Assembly (NCBI GenBank): GCA_963814355.1
Contig: CAWFCZ010000018.1
Location: 992,001-1,056,000 of the forward strand
From: JADGOV01 sp963814355
Lineage (GTDB): Bacteria; Actinomycetota; Actinomycetes; JADGOV01
Length of the DNA stretch: 64,000 bases
Reading direction: 5' to 3'
The translations under genes were made by a program, and so were the position numbers. Below, in pieces: positions 48,279 through 58,566 of this stretch (within the stretch, counting starts at the first letter, position 1; each line of letters begins with the position of its first letter). Under the pieces are notes generated by a model. That model did not search any database and was not told where the DNA came from. It saw only the letters and a program-made list of their open reading frames with translations.

Positions 48279-49825
48279 GGCCGGGCTCCTTCCGAGGTGG
48301 ACGCCGGCACGACGATCGACGGTCGGGGATCGGTCCGGCCGGCGTCGTGCAGCGTGGCCTTGACCGCCGGGTTGATCACGTCGAGCAGCGGCTTGGGGTA
48401 GACGCCCAGGGCGAGGATCAACGCCAGCATCGGCGCGATCACCCACGATTCCCGGCTGCTGAGATCGACGAAGTCGCGCACCGCCGGCGACACCGGCCCG
48501 TGCATGGTCCGCTGGTACATCACCAGGATGTACAGCGCGGCCAGCACGATGCCAAGTGTGGCGAGCACCGCGAACGTGCGGTACCGGGTGAACGTCCCGA
48601 CCAGGACCAGGAACTCGCTCACGAAGCTGGACAGCCCGGGCAGGGCGAGGCTGGACAGTCCGGCGATCAGGAACGTGCCGGCCAGCCAGGGCGCCACCCG
48701 CTGCACGCCGCCGAAGTCATCGATCCGCCGGCTGCCGCGCCGGGCGATGAGGAACCCGACCAAGAGGAAGAGCGCGCCGGTGGAGAAGCCGTGGTTGACC
48801 ATGTACAGCGTCGCGCCGGACGCCCCCGGGGTGGTGAAGGCGAAGACGCCGAGCGCGATAAACCCGAAGTGGGCCACCGAGGTGTAGGCGACCAGCCGCT
48901 TGAGGTCGGTCTGCCCGATCGCGACGAGCGCGCCGTACAGGATGCCGATCACGCACAGCGCCAGGATCCAGGGTGCGAAGGTCTTCGAGGCGTTGGGAAA
49001 CAGCGGCAGGCAGTACCGCAGGAAACCGAACGTGCCGACCTTGTCCAGCACCCCCACCAGCAGCACGGCCGCCCCGATCGGGGCCTCGGCCGCCGCGTCG
49101 GGCAGCCAGGTGTGGAATGGCCAGAGCGGCGCCTTGATCGCAAAGGCGATGAAGAACCCGAGGAAGAGGAAGCCTTCGAGCGTCCGGCTGGCGTCGACGT
49201 TGCCGACCAGGGAGGTGAACAGGAACGTCTTGCCGCCGGCGACCCACAGCCCGATCACCGCGGCCAGCATGAGCAGCCCGCCGACCAAGCTGTAGAGAAA
49301 GAACTTGACCGCCGCGTAGGACCGCTTGACCTGGTCGTCGGAGACGCCGTAGGACCCGATCAGGAAGTACATCGGGACGAGCATCGCCTCGAAGAAGACG
49401 TAGAACAGGAAGACGTCGGTGGCCGCGAAGACGCCGATCATCGTGGTCTCCAGGGCCAGCACGAGCGCCATGAAGGTCTTCGCGTTGTGCCGGCCGGTGC
49501 GGGTCGGCCGATCGGCGTCGTGCCAGCTGGCCAGGATCACCACCGGCACCAGGATCGCGGACAGCGCGATCAGCGCCAGCGCGATGCCGTCCACCCCGAC
49601 CGCGTAGTGCACGCCGAACTGCGGGATCCAGGTGTAGGTCTGGGTGAATTGGAAGCGCGGACCGCCGGCGTCGAAGGCCGCGCACATGGCGATGGTCAGG
49701 ACCAGGGTGGCCAGCGACACGGCCAGCGCGGCCGGCTTGGCCAGCCGGCGCGGCGCGGCGAGCACGCCGCCGGCCCCGAGGAGTGGCAACGCGCCGATGA
49801 CGGTGAGCCAGGGGAAGCCGCTCAT
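48275..49825 (-). CDS. nuoM: NADH-quinone oxidoreductase subunit M
   Basis: 516 residues. FYVFFEAMLVPMYFLIGSYG (essential Glu), FAIKAPLWPFHTWLPDAAAE and DLKRLVAYTSVAHFGFIALG. ATG at 49825 overlaps the nuoL stop. C-terminal hydrophilic tail of about 25 residues. Confidence 0.96.
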   Translation of the reverse strand: MSGFPWLTVIGALPLLGAGGVLAAPRRLAKPAALAVSLATLVLTIAMCAAFDAGGPRFQFTQTYTWIPQFGVHYAVGVDGIALALIALSAILVPVVILASWHDADRPTRTGRHNAKTFMALVLALETTMIGVFAATDVFLFYVFFEAMLVPMYFLIGSYGVSDDQVKRSYAAVKFFLYSLVGGLLMLAAVIGLWVAGGKTFLFTSLVGNVDASRTLEGFLFLGFFIAFAIKAPLWPFHTWLPDAAAEAPIGAAVLLVGVLDKVGTFGFLRYCLPLFPNASKTFAPWILALCVIGILYGALVAIGQTDLKRLVAYTSVAHFGFIALGVFAFTTPGASGATLYMVNHGFSTGALFLLVGFLIARRGSRRIDDFGGVQRVAPWLAGTFLIAGLSSLALPGLSSFVSEFLVLVGTFTRYRTFAVLATLGIVLAALYILVMYQRTMHGPVSPAVRDFVDLSSRESWVIAPMLALILALGVYPKPLLDVINPAVKATLHDAGRTDPRPSIVVPASTSEGARP

Positions 49826-51795
49826 ACCGACCGCACCACCGTCAGGCCGAGCACGACCAGCGCCGCGCCGGCGAACATCAGCAGCGCGTAGGAGCGGACG
49901 AAGCCGGTCTGGACCCGGCGCATCCGGCCGCTGGACCCCCCGATCAGGGCGGACAACCCGCGGACCGCGCCGTCGACGCCAAAGTTGTCGAAGAAGACCA
50001 GCGCCCGGGCGGAGTACTGACCGGGTCGCATGAACACCGCCTCGTTGAACGCGTCGCCGTAGAGCGAGCGCCGGGCGGCGGTCACCACGACCGGGACGTC
50101 CTGCGGCGCGGTGCGCGGCACGGTCCGGCGACCGAACTGCGCCCAGCCGGCGGCCGCCCCGCCGGCGACCACGAGCAGGGTCAGCGCGGTCAGCACGATC
50201 GGTGAAACAGTATGCGCGCCGACCTCCACCGATTCCCCCACCGACGGGGTGAGGAAGCCTTGCAGGCCGCTGCCGATCAGCGTGAGCAGGCCGCCGGAAA
50301 CCACCGATCCCACGGCGAGCAGGATCATCGGGACGGTCATCGACGTCGGGGACTCGTGCGGATGGGCCTCGGCGTCCCACCGCCGCTGACCGAAGAAGGT
50401 CATCGCCATCAGCCGGGTCATGTAGTACGCGGTCACCCCGGCCCCGAGCAGGGCGACCAGACCGAGCACCCACCCGGATGTGCCGCCCTTGTCGAACGCG
50501 GCTTCAATGATCTTGTCTTTGGAGAAGAAGCCGGCGAAGAACGGGAAGCCGATGATCGCCAGGTAGCCGGCGGCGAAGGTGTAAAAGGTGGTCGGCATCA
50601 CCTTCCACAGACCGCCGTAGCGGCGCATGTCGACGGTGTCGTTCATCGCGTGCATGACGGATCCGGCGCCGAGGAACATGTTGGCCTTGAAGAAGCCGTG
50701 CGTCACCAGGTGCAGGATGCCGATCGCGTACACCCCGGGGCCGAGCCCGACGGCCAGGATCATGTACCCGATCTGGCTCATCGTGGAGGACGCCAGCACC
50801 TTCTTGATGTCGTCGTAAGCGCACCCGATGATCGCTCCGACCACCAGCGTGACCGCACCGACGATGGTCACCGCCAGCCGGGCATTCGGGCTGGCGTCGA
50901 AGATCGGGTTGGACCGGGCGATGAGGTAGACCCCGGCGGTGACCATGGTCGCGGCGTGGATCAGGGCCGAGACCGGGGTCGGACCCTCCATCGCGTCGAG
51001 CAGCCAGCTCTGCAGCGGGAATTGCGCCGACTTGCCGCAGGCGCCGAGCAGCAGCAGCAGGCCGATCGCGGTGGCCGTACTGCTGTGCAGGTCACCCGCC
51101 CCGGCGAACACCCCGGCGAAGGAGGTGGTGCCGAAGGTGGCGAACATCAGCATGATGGCCAGTGACAGCCCGACGTCACCGACCCGGTTGACCACGAAAG
51201 CCTTCTTCGCCGCGGTGGCCGCGGTCGGCTTGTAGCTCCAGAACCCGATGAGCAGGTAGGACGCCAAGCCGACGCCTTCCCAGCCGACGTAGACCGTGAG
51301 GAAGCTGTTGCCCAACACCAGCAGCAGCATGGAGGCGACGAAGAGGTTGAGGTAGCCGAAGAACCGGCGGCGCTCCGGGTCGTGCGCCATGTAGCCGATC
51401 GAGTAGATGTGGATCAGCCCGCCGACACCGGTGACCAGCAGCACGAAGACCATGGCGAGCGGGTCGAGCAGCAGGCCGGCCTCGACCCGGAACGGGTCGG
51501 CCGGGATCCAGGTGAACAGGTGCTGGTCCAGCAAGCGGGCACCGGCATCGCGGCCGAGCATGGTCAGGAACGCGGCGACACCCAGGACGAAGGAGGCGCC
51601 GACCGTGGCGCACCCGAGCAGGTGCGCCCACGGGTCGGCCCGGCGGCCGCTGAGCAGCAGCACGGCGGCACCGGCGAGCGGGAAGGCGATCAGCAGCCAG
51701 GTCAGGGAGAAGATCCCGGTGGCGGCCGTGTAGTGCGCTTCGCCCCCCTGGGACAGCACCCCGGCCGACAGCGCGGCAGACGCGGTCACAGACAC
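49822..51795 (-). CDS. nuoL: NADH-quinone oxidoreductase subunit L
   Basis: 657 residues including the C-terminal lateral helix. FLTVYVGWEGVGLASYLLIG, GKSAQFPLQSWLLDAMEGPT, SALIHAATMVTAGVYLIARS and DDIKKVLASSTMSQIGYM are present. Starts 39 bases after nuoK. Confidence 0.97.
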   Translation of the reverse strand: MSVTASAALSAGVLSQGGEAHYTAATGIFSLTWLLIAFPLAGAAVLLLSGRRADPWAHLLGCATVGASFVLGVAAFLTMLGRDAGARLLDQHLFTWIPADPFRVEAGLLLDPLAMVFVLLVTGVGGLIHIYSIGYMAHDPERRRFFGYLNLFVASMLLLVLGNSFLTVYVGWEGVGLASYLLIGFWSYKPTAATAAKKAFVVNRVGDVGLSLAIMLMFATFGTTSFAGVFAGAGDLHSSTATAIGLLLLLGACGKSAQFPLQSWLLDAMEGPTPVSALIHAATMVTAGVYLIARSNPIFDASPNARLAVTIVGAVTLVVGAIIGCAYDDIKKVLASSTMSQIGYMILAVGLGPGVYAIGILHLVTHGFFKANMFLGAGSVMHAMNDTVDMRRYGGLWKVMPTTFYTFAAGYLAIIGFPFFAGFFSKDKIIEAAFDKGGTSGWVLGLVALLGAGVTAYYMTRLMAMTFFGQRRWDAEAHPHESPTSMTVPMILLAVGSVVSGGLLTLIGSGLQGFLTPSVGESVEVGAHTVSPIVLTALTLLVVAGGAAAGWAQFGRRTVPRTAPQDVPVVVTAARRSLYGDAFNEAVFMRPGQYSARALVFFDNFGVDGAVRGLSALIGGSSGRMRRVQTGFVRSYALLMFAGAALVVLGLTVVRSV

Positions 51796-51834
51796 GATCC
51801 GGCCCTTCTCGCGGTGGCGCTCGGTTGCAGCACG

Positions 51835-52134
51835 TCAGTACTTGAGCAGGTTGACGTCGTCGACCGAGGCCGACTGGCGGGTACGGAAGATGGTCACGAT
51901 GATCGCCAGCCCGACGACCACCTCGGCGGCGGCGACCACCATGACGAAGAAGGCCATGATCTGGCCGTCCAGGTTGCCGTTGATCCGGGCGAAGGTGACC
52001 AGGGTGAGGTTCACCGCGTTGAGCATCAGCTCGACGCACATGAACAGCACGATGGAGTTGCGCCGCACCAGGAAACCGACGGCCCCGATGGTGAACAGGA
52101 TCGCGGAGAGGTAGAGGTAGTACGCCGGGCTCAT
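51835..52134 (-). CDS. nuoK: NADH-quinone oxidoreductase subunit K
   Basis: 99 residues, three helices, with NSIVLFMCVELMLNAVNLTL and VMVVAAAEVVVGLAIIVTIF carrying the conserved glutamates. ATG overlaps the nuoJ stop (ATGA). Confidence 0.96.
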   Translation of the reverse strand: MSPAYYLYLSAILFTIGAVGFLVRRNSIVLFMCVELMLNAVNLTLVTFARINGNLDGQIMAFFVMVVAAAEVVVGLAIIVTIFRTRQSASVDDVNLLKY

Positions 52135-52943
52135 GGCCGCGGATCCGCCTCCTCGATCGGCAAGCTCTCCGGCCGTGGGAAGCGCGCGGCGCTCATCGAC
52201 TCCAACACCGGCGCGACGCTACCTGGTGCCACCGAGCCGTCGGGCAGCAGCGCCGGGGTGTCGACCGCGTCGTGGTCGGCGTAGACGCCGGGACCGGGCA
52301 GCGGGCTCGGGTCGCCGTGGAAGCGCTGGGCGGCGAGTTGGCGCTGGGTGGGGCGCGGCACCAGGCGCTCCTTGTGGGCGAGCACCATCGCCCCGAGGGC
52401 GGCCGTGATGAGCAGCGCGCTGGTCGCCTCGAACGCGAAAACGTACCGGGTGAAGATCAGCTGGGCCAGTCCGGGGATATTGCCCTGGGCGTTCGCGGCA
52501 GTCAAGCCGCGCAGCGACATCGAGCTCACCGCCGAGCCGATCAGCGCAACGAGCAGGATCGCGAAGCCGAGCCCGCCGAGCATGGCCGCGATCCGCTGGC
52601 CGCGCAGGGTCTCCACCAGGGAGTCCGCCGAGCTCACCCCGACGAGCATGAGCACGAAGAGGAAGAGCATCATGATCGCGCCGGTGTAGACGATGACCTG
52701 GACGAACGCGAGGAAGGGGGCGTCCTGGGCGGCGTAGAAGGTGGCCAGGCAGATCATCACCAGCGCGAGCAGCAGCGCGGAGTGCACCGCCCGCCGGGAC
52801 GCCACCATGGTCAAGGCGGCCACCACCGCGATCGGCGCCAGGATCCAGAAGACGGCCGCCTCACCGAGAGTGGTGTGCTCCAAGGCGACGGTGCCGGTGC
52901 CCGCCCGGCCCAGCGCGGCGGCGGAGAAGACCAGCGCGCTCAC
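52131..52943 (-). CDS. nuoJ: NADH-quinone oxidoreductase subunit J
   Basis: 270 residues; five helices with the conserved FVQVIVYTGAIMMLFLFVLM. GTG at 52943 (VSALVFSAAALGRAG) overlaps the nuoI stop. A hydrophilic C-terminal tail of about 80 residues makes it longer than the second copy (170). Confidence 0.94.
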   Translation of the reverse strand: MSALVFSAAALGRAGTGTVALEHTTLGEAAVFWILAPIAVVAALTMVASRRAVHSALLLALVMICLATFYAAQDAPFLAFVQVIVYTGAIMMLFLFVLMLVGVSSADSLVETLRGQRIAAMLGGLGFAILLVALIGSAVSSMSLRGLTAANAQGNIPGLAQLIFTRYVFAFEATSALLITAALGAMVLAHKERLVPRPTQRQLAAQRFHGDPSPLPGPGVYADHDAVDTPALLPDGSVAPGSVAPVLESMSAARFPRPESLPIEEADPRP

Positions 52944-53452
52944 GACTGCGCTCCGCGCTGGCCCGGCCCGGGCGCGTAGTAGTCCTGCTCCGTCTCGCCC
53001 AATCGCATCGGATGGGGTGGCGCCTCCATGCCCTCGTGCAGCGGCGCCAGCAACTGCTCCTTGGTGAAGATCAGATCGCTGCGGTTGTCGTCGGCGAGTT
53101 CGTACTCGTTGGTCATGGTCAGCGCCCGGGTCGGGCAGGCCTCGATGCACAACCCGCAGAGGATGCAGCGCAGGTAATTGATCTGGTAGATCCGCCCGTA
53201 GCGCTCCCCCGGGGAGTACCGCTCCTCCTCGGTGTTGTCCGCGCCCTCGACGTAGATCGCATCCGCCGGGCAGGCCCAGGCGCAGAGTTCGCAGCCGACA
53301 CACTTCTCCAGCCCGTCGGCGTGCCGGTTGAGCTGGTGCCGGCCGTGAAAACGCGGCGAGGTGGGGCGCTTCTCCTCCGGGTACAGCTCGGTGTTGACCT
53401 TGCGGAACTGGGTCCGGAAGGTCAGCCCGAAGCCCTTGATCGAGTCAAGCAC
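52940..53452 (-). CDS. nuoI: NADH-quinone oxidoreductase subunit I
   Basis: 170 residues with two intact [4Fe-4S] motifs, CVGCELCAWACP and CILCGLCIEACP. GTG at 53452 (VLDSIKGFGLTFRTQFRKVN) overlaps the nuoH end by 8 bases. Normal length, no extra tail. Confidence 0.95.
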   Translation of the reverse strand: MLDSIKGFGLTFRTQFRKVNTELYPEEKRPTSPRFHGRHQLNRHADGLEKCVGCELCAWACPADAIYVEGADNTEEERYSPGERYGRIYQINYLRCILCGLCIEACPTRALTMTNEYELADDNRSDLIFTKEQLLAPLHEGMEAPPHPMRLGETEQDYYAPGPGQRGAQS

Positions 53453-54803
53453 GCGTGACCTCTCTGGATCGGTCTCTGGCCGCTTCCCGTGGGGCCGCGG
53501 TCGCTTCGGGGTCCTCACCGGGCAGCACCGGCACCGGGAAGGCGCGGTCCCCGACCGCGATGGCGGAGGTGGCCGCGTCCCGGTCGACGTCGATCGTGTC
53601 GACGTCGGCCTGGTCGCCTTCGATCGCCTCCGAGCCACGCCGGTCCTCTTCGCGGCGGCGGGGCGAGGGCCAGAACGACACCGCGGCCAGCAGCACCACG
53701 AACGCGATGGCGATCCAGATCAGATATGCCCGCAGGTTGGCGTTCTCCACCACCAGGGTGCGCATCGCGGCCACCACCAGCAGCCAGAGCAGCGCGGCCG
53801 GAATGAGCCCCTTCCAGCCCAGCCGCATGAACTGGTCGTAGCGCAGCCGGGGCAGGGTGCCGCGCAGCCAGATGAAGACGAACAGCAGGGTGACCAGCTT
53901 GGCGGTGAACCAGAACAGCCCGAACCAGCCGGAGTTGAACAGCGCCACCCGGCTAAACAGGTACGGGGCGTGCCAGCCGCCGAGGAACAGCGTGGTGGCC
54001 ACCGCGCAGACCGTGGTCATGTTGATGTACTCGGCGAGGAAGAACAGCGCGAACTTCAGCGAGGAGTACTCGGTGTGGAACCCGCCGACCAGTTCCCCTT
54101 CGGCCTCGGGCAGGTCGAACGGCGCCCGGTTGGTCTCACCGACCGCCGACACCATGTAGATCACAAAAGAGGGCAGCAGAAGGACGAACCAGAAGTGGTC
54201 CTGGGCGGCGACCACCTCCGAGGTGGACAGCGACCCGGAGTAGAGGAAGATCGGAACCAGCGCCAGGGCGAGGGAGACCTCGTAGGAGATCACCTGGGCG
54301 GCCGAGCGGAGCGCGCCGAGCAGCGGGTACGTCGACCCGCTGGACCAGCCGGCCAGCACGATGCCGTACACCCCGAAGGAGGAGCACGCCAGCAGGAACA
54401 GCACGGCGACCGGCAGGTCGGTGATCTGCAGCGCGGTGCGGTGCCCGAAGATCGAGACGCTGCCGCCGACCGGGATCACCGCGAACGCCAGGAACGCCGG
54501 GATCGTGGAGATCACCGGTGCCAGGAAGTACACCGGCTTGTCGGCCAGCGCCGGGATGATCTCTTCCTTCAAGGCCAGCTTGATGCCGTCGGCCAAACCC
54601 TGACCAACGCCCAGCGGCCCGACCCGGTTGGGCCCCAGCCGCTGCTGCATCCGGGCCACGATCCGCCGTTCGGCCCAGATCATGAGCAGCGTGACGACCA
54701 CCAGGAAGACGAAGATGGCCAGCACCTTGCCGAGGATCAGCCACCACGGGTCCCGACCGAAGGTGGTCAGGGCCGGGTTGTTGGCCGCGGCCAGCGTGTT
54801 CAT
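53445..54803 (-). CDS. nuoH: NADH-quinone oxidoreductase subunit H
   Basis: 452 residues. WAERRIVARMQQRLGPNRVG, KEEIIPALADKPVYFLAPVI, and NRAPFDLPEAEGELVGGFHT with TEYSSLKFALFFLAEYINM. An ~80-residue hydrophilic tail follows the last helix. ATG at 54803 overlaps the nuoG stop (ATGA). Confidence 0.96.
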   Translation of the reverse strand: MNTLAAANNPALTTFGRDPWWLILGKVLAIFVFLVVVTLLMIWAERRIVARMQQRLGPNRVGPLGVGQGLADGIKLALKEEIIPALADKPVYFLAPVISTIPAFLAFAVIPVGGSVSIFGHRTALQITDLPVAVLFLLACSSFGVYGIVLAGWSSGSTYPLLGALRSAAQVISYEVSLALALVPIFLYSGSLSTSEVVAAQDHFWFVLLLPSFVIYMVSAVGETNRAPFDLPEAEGELVGGFHTEYSSLKFALFFLAEYINMTTVCAVATTLFLGGWHAPYLFSRVALFNSGWFGLFWFTAKLVTLLFVFIWLRGTLPRLRYDQFMRLGWKGLIPAALLWLLVVAAMRTLVVENANLRAYLIWIAIAFVVLLAAVSFWPSPRRREEDRRGSEAIEGDQADVDTIDVDRDAATSAIAVGDRAFPVPVLPGEDPEATAAPREAARDRSREVTRA

Positions 54804-57238
54804 GCCGTTCCCCAGGTGCTGATCCCGACGACGGCGCCGGCATCGACGCCCAGGGTGGACCGTACCCGTGACCCCGGCGAGTTGGTCGGTAGCCACACCA
54901 CCCGGTCGGGCAAATCCGCCAGCACCAGCGGCAGGGTGATCGCCCCGCGGTCGGAGGTCACCGTGATCGAGTCGCCGGCCTTGGCGCCGATCTCCGCCGC
55001 GGTAGCCGGGGACAGGTGCAGCCGGGGGTTCTTCGCGGTACCGGCGAGGTACGGCTCGCCGTCCTGCAGCCGGCCGCAGTCGAGCAGCCAGTGCCAGGTC
55101 GCCAGGACCGCCGTGCCGGCACCCGGCGCGGGCAGCGGGGCCGGGGCGACGCTCGGCGCCGGCGGAACGGGCCCGGCCCAGGCGCCGAGCCGGGAGATCT
55201 CCGCCCGGGCGGCGTCGAGGTCCGGGAGACCGAGGTCGACCCCGGCGGCCCCGGCCAGGGCGTGCAGCACGCGGGCGTCATCGAGCGCGCCGGTGTTGCG
55301 CAGGCTGGCTTCGAAGACCCGCGGACGGCCTTCCCAGTCCAGGTAGCTGCCGGAGCGCTCCACCGGCGGCGCCACCGGTAGCACCACGTCCGCCCGCTCG
55401 GTGACCCCGCTGCGCCTGATCTCCAGGCTGACGATGAAGTTCACCGCGCTCAGCGCCTCGTACGCCGCCGCCGGGTCCGGCAGGTCGTCGGGATCGACAC
55501 CGCCGACCAGCAGGCCGCCGAGCGATCCGTCACGGGCGGCGGCCACGATGGCGCCCAGGTCCCGTCCCGGCGTGGCCGGCACCTCAGTTCCCCAGGCCGC
55601 CGACACTGCCGCCCGGGCCTCCGGCTCGGCCACCGGCCGCCCGCCCGGCAACAGGGTGGGCAGGGCCCCGGCGTCCACCGCGCCACGATCACCGGCCCGC
55701 CGCGGCACCCAGGCCAGCCGGGCGCCGGTGGCACCGGCCAGGGCGACCGCCGCGGACAGTGCTCCGGGTACGGTGGCCAGCCGCTCCCCTACCAGGATCA
55801 CCGCGCCGGGCGCGCGCAGCGCCTCCGCGGCCGCCCCGGCCGCCGCGCCGTGGTCGTGGCCGATCTGTGTCGGGTCGCCGGCCAGGTCGCCGAGCAGGGC
55901 GGCCTCGGCTCCGGGCGTGGTCGCCACCAGCCGGCCGAGGGTCTTGGTCAGGGTCGGGGTCACGAACGGGGCGAGAGCGAACACCTGCAACCGCCGCTTG
56001 CGGGCCGCCTTGCGCAGCCGCAGCAGGACGATCGGGGATTCCTCGTGCGGCTCGAAGCCGGCCAGCAGCACGGCCGGGGCCGCTTCCAGGTCGGCGTAGC
56101 TGGTCTCGGTATACCGGCCGGCGACCGCGGCGGCCAGGAAGTCCAGTTCCTCGGCGGAGTGCGGGCGGGCGCGGAAGTCCACGTCGTTGGTCCCGAGGAC
56201 CACCCGGGCAAACTTGGCGTAGGCGTAGGCGTCTTCCACCGTCAGCCGCCCGCCGGGCAGCACCCCGACGCCGCCCTGGCCGGCGGCTCGAGTCAGTCCC
56301 GTGGCCGCCCGGTCCAGCGCCTCGCTCCAGGACGCCTCGACGAGGTACCCTGCCGCGTCGCGGACTAGCGGAGTGCGCAGCCGGTCCTCGGCGGTCGCGT
56401 ACCGGAAGGCGAACCGCCCCTTGTCGCAGTTCCACTCCTCGTTGACCTCGGGGTCGTTGCCGGCAAGGCGGCGCATCACGGTGCCGCGCCGCCAATCGGT
56501 GCGCTGCGCGCAGCCTGAGGCGCAGTGCTCGCAGACGCTCGGCGTGGACACCAGGTCGAAGGGCCGGGCCCGGAACCGGTACGCCGCGCTGGTCAACGCG
56601 CCGACCGGGCAGATCTGGATGGTGTTGCCGGAGAAGTAGGACTCGAATGGCTCGTCGGTGTAGATCGCCACCTGCTCGAGTGCGCCCCGCTCGAACAGCT
56701 CGATGAACGGGTCACCGGCGATCTGCTGGGAGAACCGGGTGCACCGAGCGCACAGCACGCAACGCTCCCGGTCCAGCAGCACCTGGGAGGAGATGGCGAT
56801 CGGCTTGGCGTAGGTCCGCTTGGTGTCCCGGAACCGGCTCTGGGCGTACCCGTTGGCCATCGACTGGTTCTGCAGCGGGCACTCGCCGCCCTTATCACAG
56901 ACCGGGCAGTCCAGCGGGTGGTTGATCAGCAGCATCTCCAGGGTGCCGGCCTGCGCCTTGGCGGCCACCTCGCTGGTCAGCTGCGACTTCACCACCATGC
57001 CGTCGGTGACGGTGGTGGTGCAGGCGGTCACCGGCTTGGGCATGCCCTCGACCTGGACGATGCACTCCCGGCAGGCCCCGACCGGGTCGAGCAGTGGGTG
57101 GTCGCAGAACCTGGGGATCTGCACGCCCAGCTGCTCGGCGGCCCGGATGATCAGCGTGCCCTTGGGCACGGCGAGCGACACATCGTCGATGATGACGTTG
57201 ACCGGGTCCACCGGGCGAGCCACCTCCCCGGCGCTCAT
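54800..57238 (-). CDS. nuoG: NADH-quinone oxidoreductase subunit G
   Basis: 812-residue iron-sulfur subunit of the peripheral arm. N-terminal [2Fe-2S] ligands near C45, C56, C59 (RFCDHPLLDPVGACRECIVQ), the cluster region CPVCDKGGECPLQNQS, RERCVLCARCTRFSQQIAGD, then the [4Fe-4S] set CEHCASGCAQR and a molybdopterin-oxidoreductase-like domain. Overlaps nuoF by 4 bases. Confidence 0.96.
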   Translation of the reverse strand: MSAGEVARPVDPVNVIIDDVSLAVPKGTLIIRAAEQLGVQIPRFCDHPLLDPVGACRECIVQVEGMPKPVTACTTTVTDGMVVKSQLTSEVAAKAQAGTLEMLLINHPLDCPVCDKGGECPLQNQSMANGYAQSRFRDTKRTYAKPIAISSQVLLDRERCVLCARCTRFSQQIAGDPFIELFERGALEQVAIYTDEPFESYFSGNTIQICPVGALTSAAYRFRARPFDLVSTPSVCEHCASGCAQRTDWRRGTVMRRLAGNDPEVNEEWNCDKGRFAFRYATAEDRLRTPLVRDAAGYLVEASWSEALDRAATGLTRAAGQGGVGVLPGGRLTVEDAYAYAKFARVVLGTNDVDFRARPHSAEELDFLAAAVAGRYTETSYADLEAAPAVLLAGFEPHEESPIVLLRLRKAARKRRLQVFALAPFVTPTLTKTLGRLVATTPGAEAALLGDLAGDPTQIGHDHGAAAGAAAEALRAPGAVILVGERLATVPGALSAAVALAGATGARLAWVPRRAGDRGAVDAGALPTLLPGGRPVAEPEARAAVSAAWGTEVPATPGRDLGAIVAAARDGSLGGLLVGGVDPDDLPDPAAAYEALSAVNFIVSLEIRRSGVTERADVVLPVAPPVERSGSYLDWEGRPRVFEASLRNTGALDDARVLHALAGAAGVDLGLPDLDAARAEISRLGAWAGPVPPAPSVAPAPLPAPGAGTAVLATWHWLLDCGRLQDGEPYLAGTAKNPRLHLSPATAAEIGAKAGDSITVTSDRGAITLPLVLADLPDRVVWLPTNSPGSRVRSTLGVDAGAVVGISTWGTA

Positions 57239-58566
57239 ATCGTTCGGCTCCCGCCACGAGGGGCCGCGGTCCCCGCGGCGAACAGCGTCGCGGCGGTCGG
57301 GTCGAACGGGCAGCCGCCGCCGGTGTAGTGGGTGATGTACTCCTCCCGGAAGTACTTGATCGAGGACACGATCGGGCTGGTGGCCCCGTCACCGAGCGCG
57401 CAGAACGACCGGCCGAAGATGTTGTCGCAGGTGTCCAGCAGGGTGTCGATGTCCTGGTCGTCGGCGTCGCCGGCCTCCAGGCGCTGCAGTATCTGCACCA
57501 TCCAGTAGGTGCCCTCCCGGCACGGTGTGCACTTGCCGCAGGATTCGTGGGCGTAGAACTGCGTCCAGCGCAACACCGCGCGGACCACGCAGGTGGTGTC
57601 GTCGAAGATCTGCAGTGCCTTGGTGCCGAGCATCGAGCCGGCGGCGATCATGCCCTCGTAGTCCAGCGGGGCGTCGAGGTGCTCGGCGGTGAGCAGCGGG
57701 GTGGAGGAGCCCCCCGGGGTCCAGAACTTGAGAGTGTGACCCTCCCGGACACCGCCGGCGAGGTCGAGTAACTCCCGCAGCGTCACCCCGAGCGGGGCCT
57801 CGTACTGGCCCGGCACGGTGACGTGCCCGGAGAGGGAGTAGATGGTGAAGCCCGGCGACTTCTCATTGCCCATCGAGCGGAACCACTCCGCGCCGCCGTT
57901 GACGATGAACGGCACGCTGGCGATCGACTCGACGTTGTTGATCACCGTAGGTCTGGCGTAGAGGCCGGCGATCGCCGGGAACGGGGGGCGCAGGCGGGGC
58001 TGGCCGCGGAAGCCCTCGAGCGAGTCCAGCAGCGCGGTCTCCTCGCCGCAGATGTAGGCTCCGGCGCCGGCGTGCACCACGATGTCCAGGCTGAAGCCCG
58101 ACCCGAAGATGTCGCGACCCAGGTAGCCGGCGTCGTACAGCTCGGCGACCGCGGCCTGCATGCGCCGGACGATGTGCAGCACCTCGCCGCGGATGTAGAC
58201 GAACGCGGTGCTGGCCCGGATGGCGTACGCCGAGATCAGGACGCCCTCGAGCAAGGTGTGCGGGCTGGCCAGCAGCAGCGGCATGTCCTTGCAGGTGCCG
58301 GGCTCGCTCTCGTCCGCGTTGACCACCAGGTAGTGCGCCTTGCCATCGCCCTGCGGGATGAAGCCCCACTTCATGCCGGTCGGGAAGCCGGCGCCGCCGC
58401 GGCCGCGCAGTCCGGACGCCTTCACCAGGGCGATCACGTCGTCCTGGCTCATCGCCAGGGCGCGCCGGGCCGCGCCGTAGCCGCCGGTCTGCTCGTACGC
58501 CGCGAGCGTCCACGACATCTGCTGCGCCCAGTTGGCGGTGAGCACCGGGGTGAGGTGCAGCGTCAC
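57235..58566 (-). CDS. nuoF: NADH-quinone oxidoreductase subunit F
   Basis: 443-residue NADH- and FMN-binding subunit. RGRGGAGFPTGMKWGF (nucleotide/FMN loop), AYICGEETALLDSLEG, and SCGKCTPCREGTYWM with a later Cys (LLDTCDNIFGRSFCALGDGA) for cluster N3. Overlaps nuoE by 4 bases. Confidence 0.97.
   Translation of the reverse strand: MTLHLTPVLTANWAQQMSWTLAAYEQTGGYGAARRALAMSQDDVIALVKASGLRGRGGAGFPTGMKWGFIPQGDGKAHYLVVNADESEPGTCKDMPLLLASPHTLLEGVLISAYAIRASTAFVYIRGEVLHIVRRMQAAVAELYDAGYLGRDIFGSGFSLDIVVHAGAGAYICGEETALLDSLEGFRGQPRLRPPFPAIAGLYARPTVINNVESIASVPFIVNGGAEWFRSMGNEKSPGFTIYSLSGHVTVPGQYEAPLGVTLRELLDLAGGVREGHTLKFWTPGGSSTPLLTAEHLDAPLDYEGMIAAGSMLGTKALQIFDDTTCVVRAVLRWTQFYAHESCGKCTPCREGTYWMVQILQRLEAGDADDQDIDTLLDTCDNIFGRSFCALGDGATSPIVSSIKYFREEYITHYTGGGCPFDPTAATLFAAGTAAPRGGSRTI

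Noticed and set aside
48347..49891. 514-codon plus-strand frame (and similar long ones at 53361-55346, 58605-60293, 62368-63435)
   Set aside because: Low-complexity, Gly/Arg/Asp/His-rich shadows of nuo genes and the reductase gene on the other strand.
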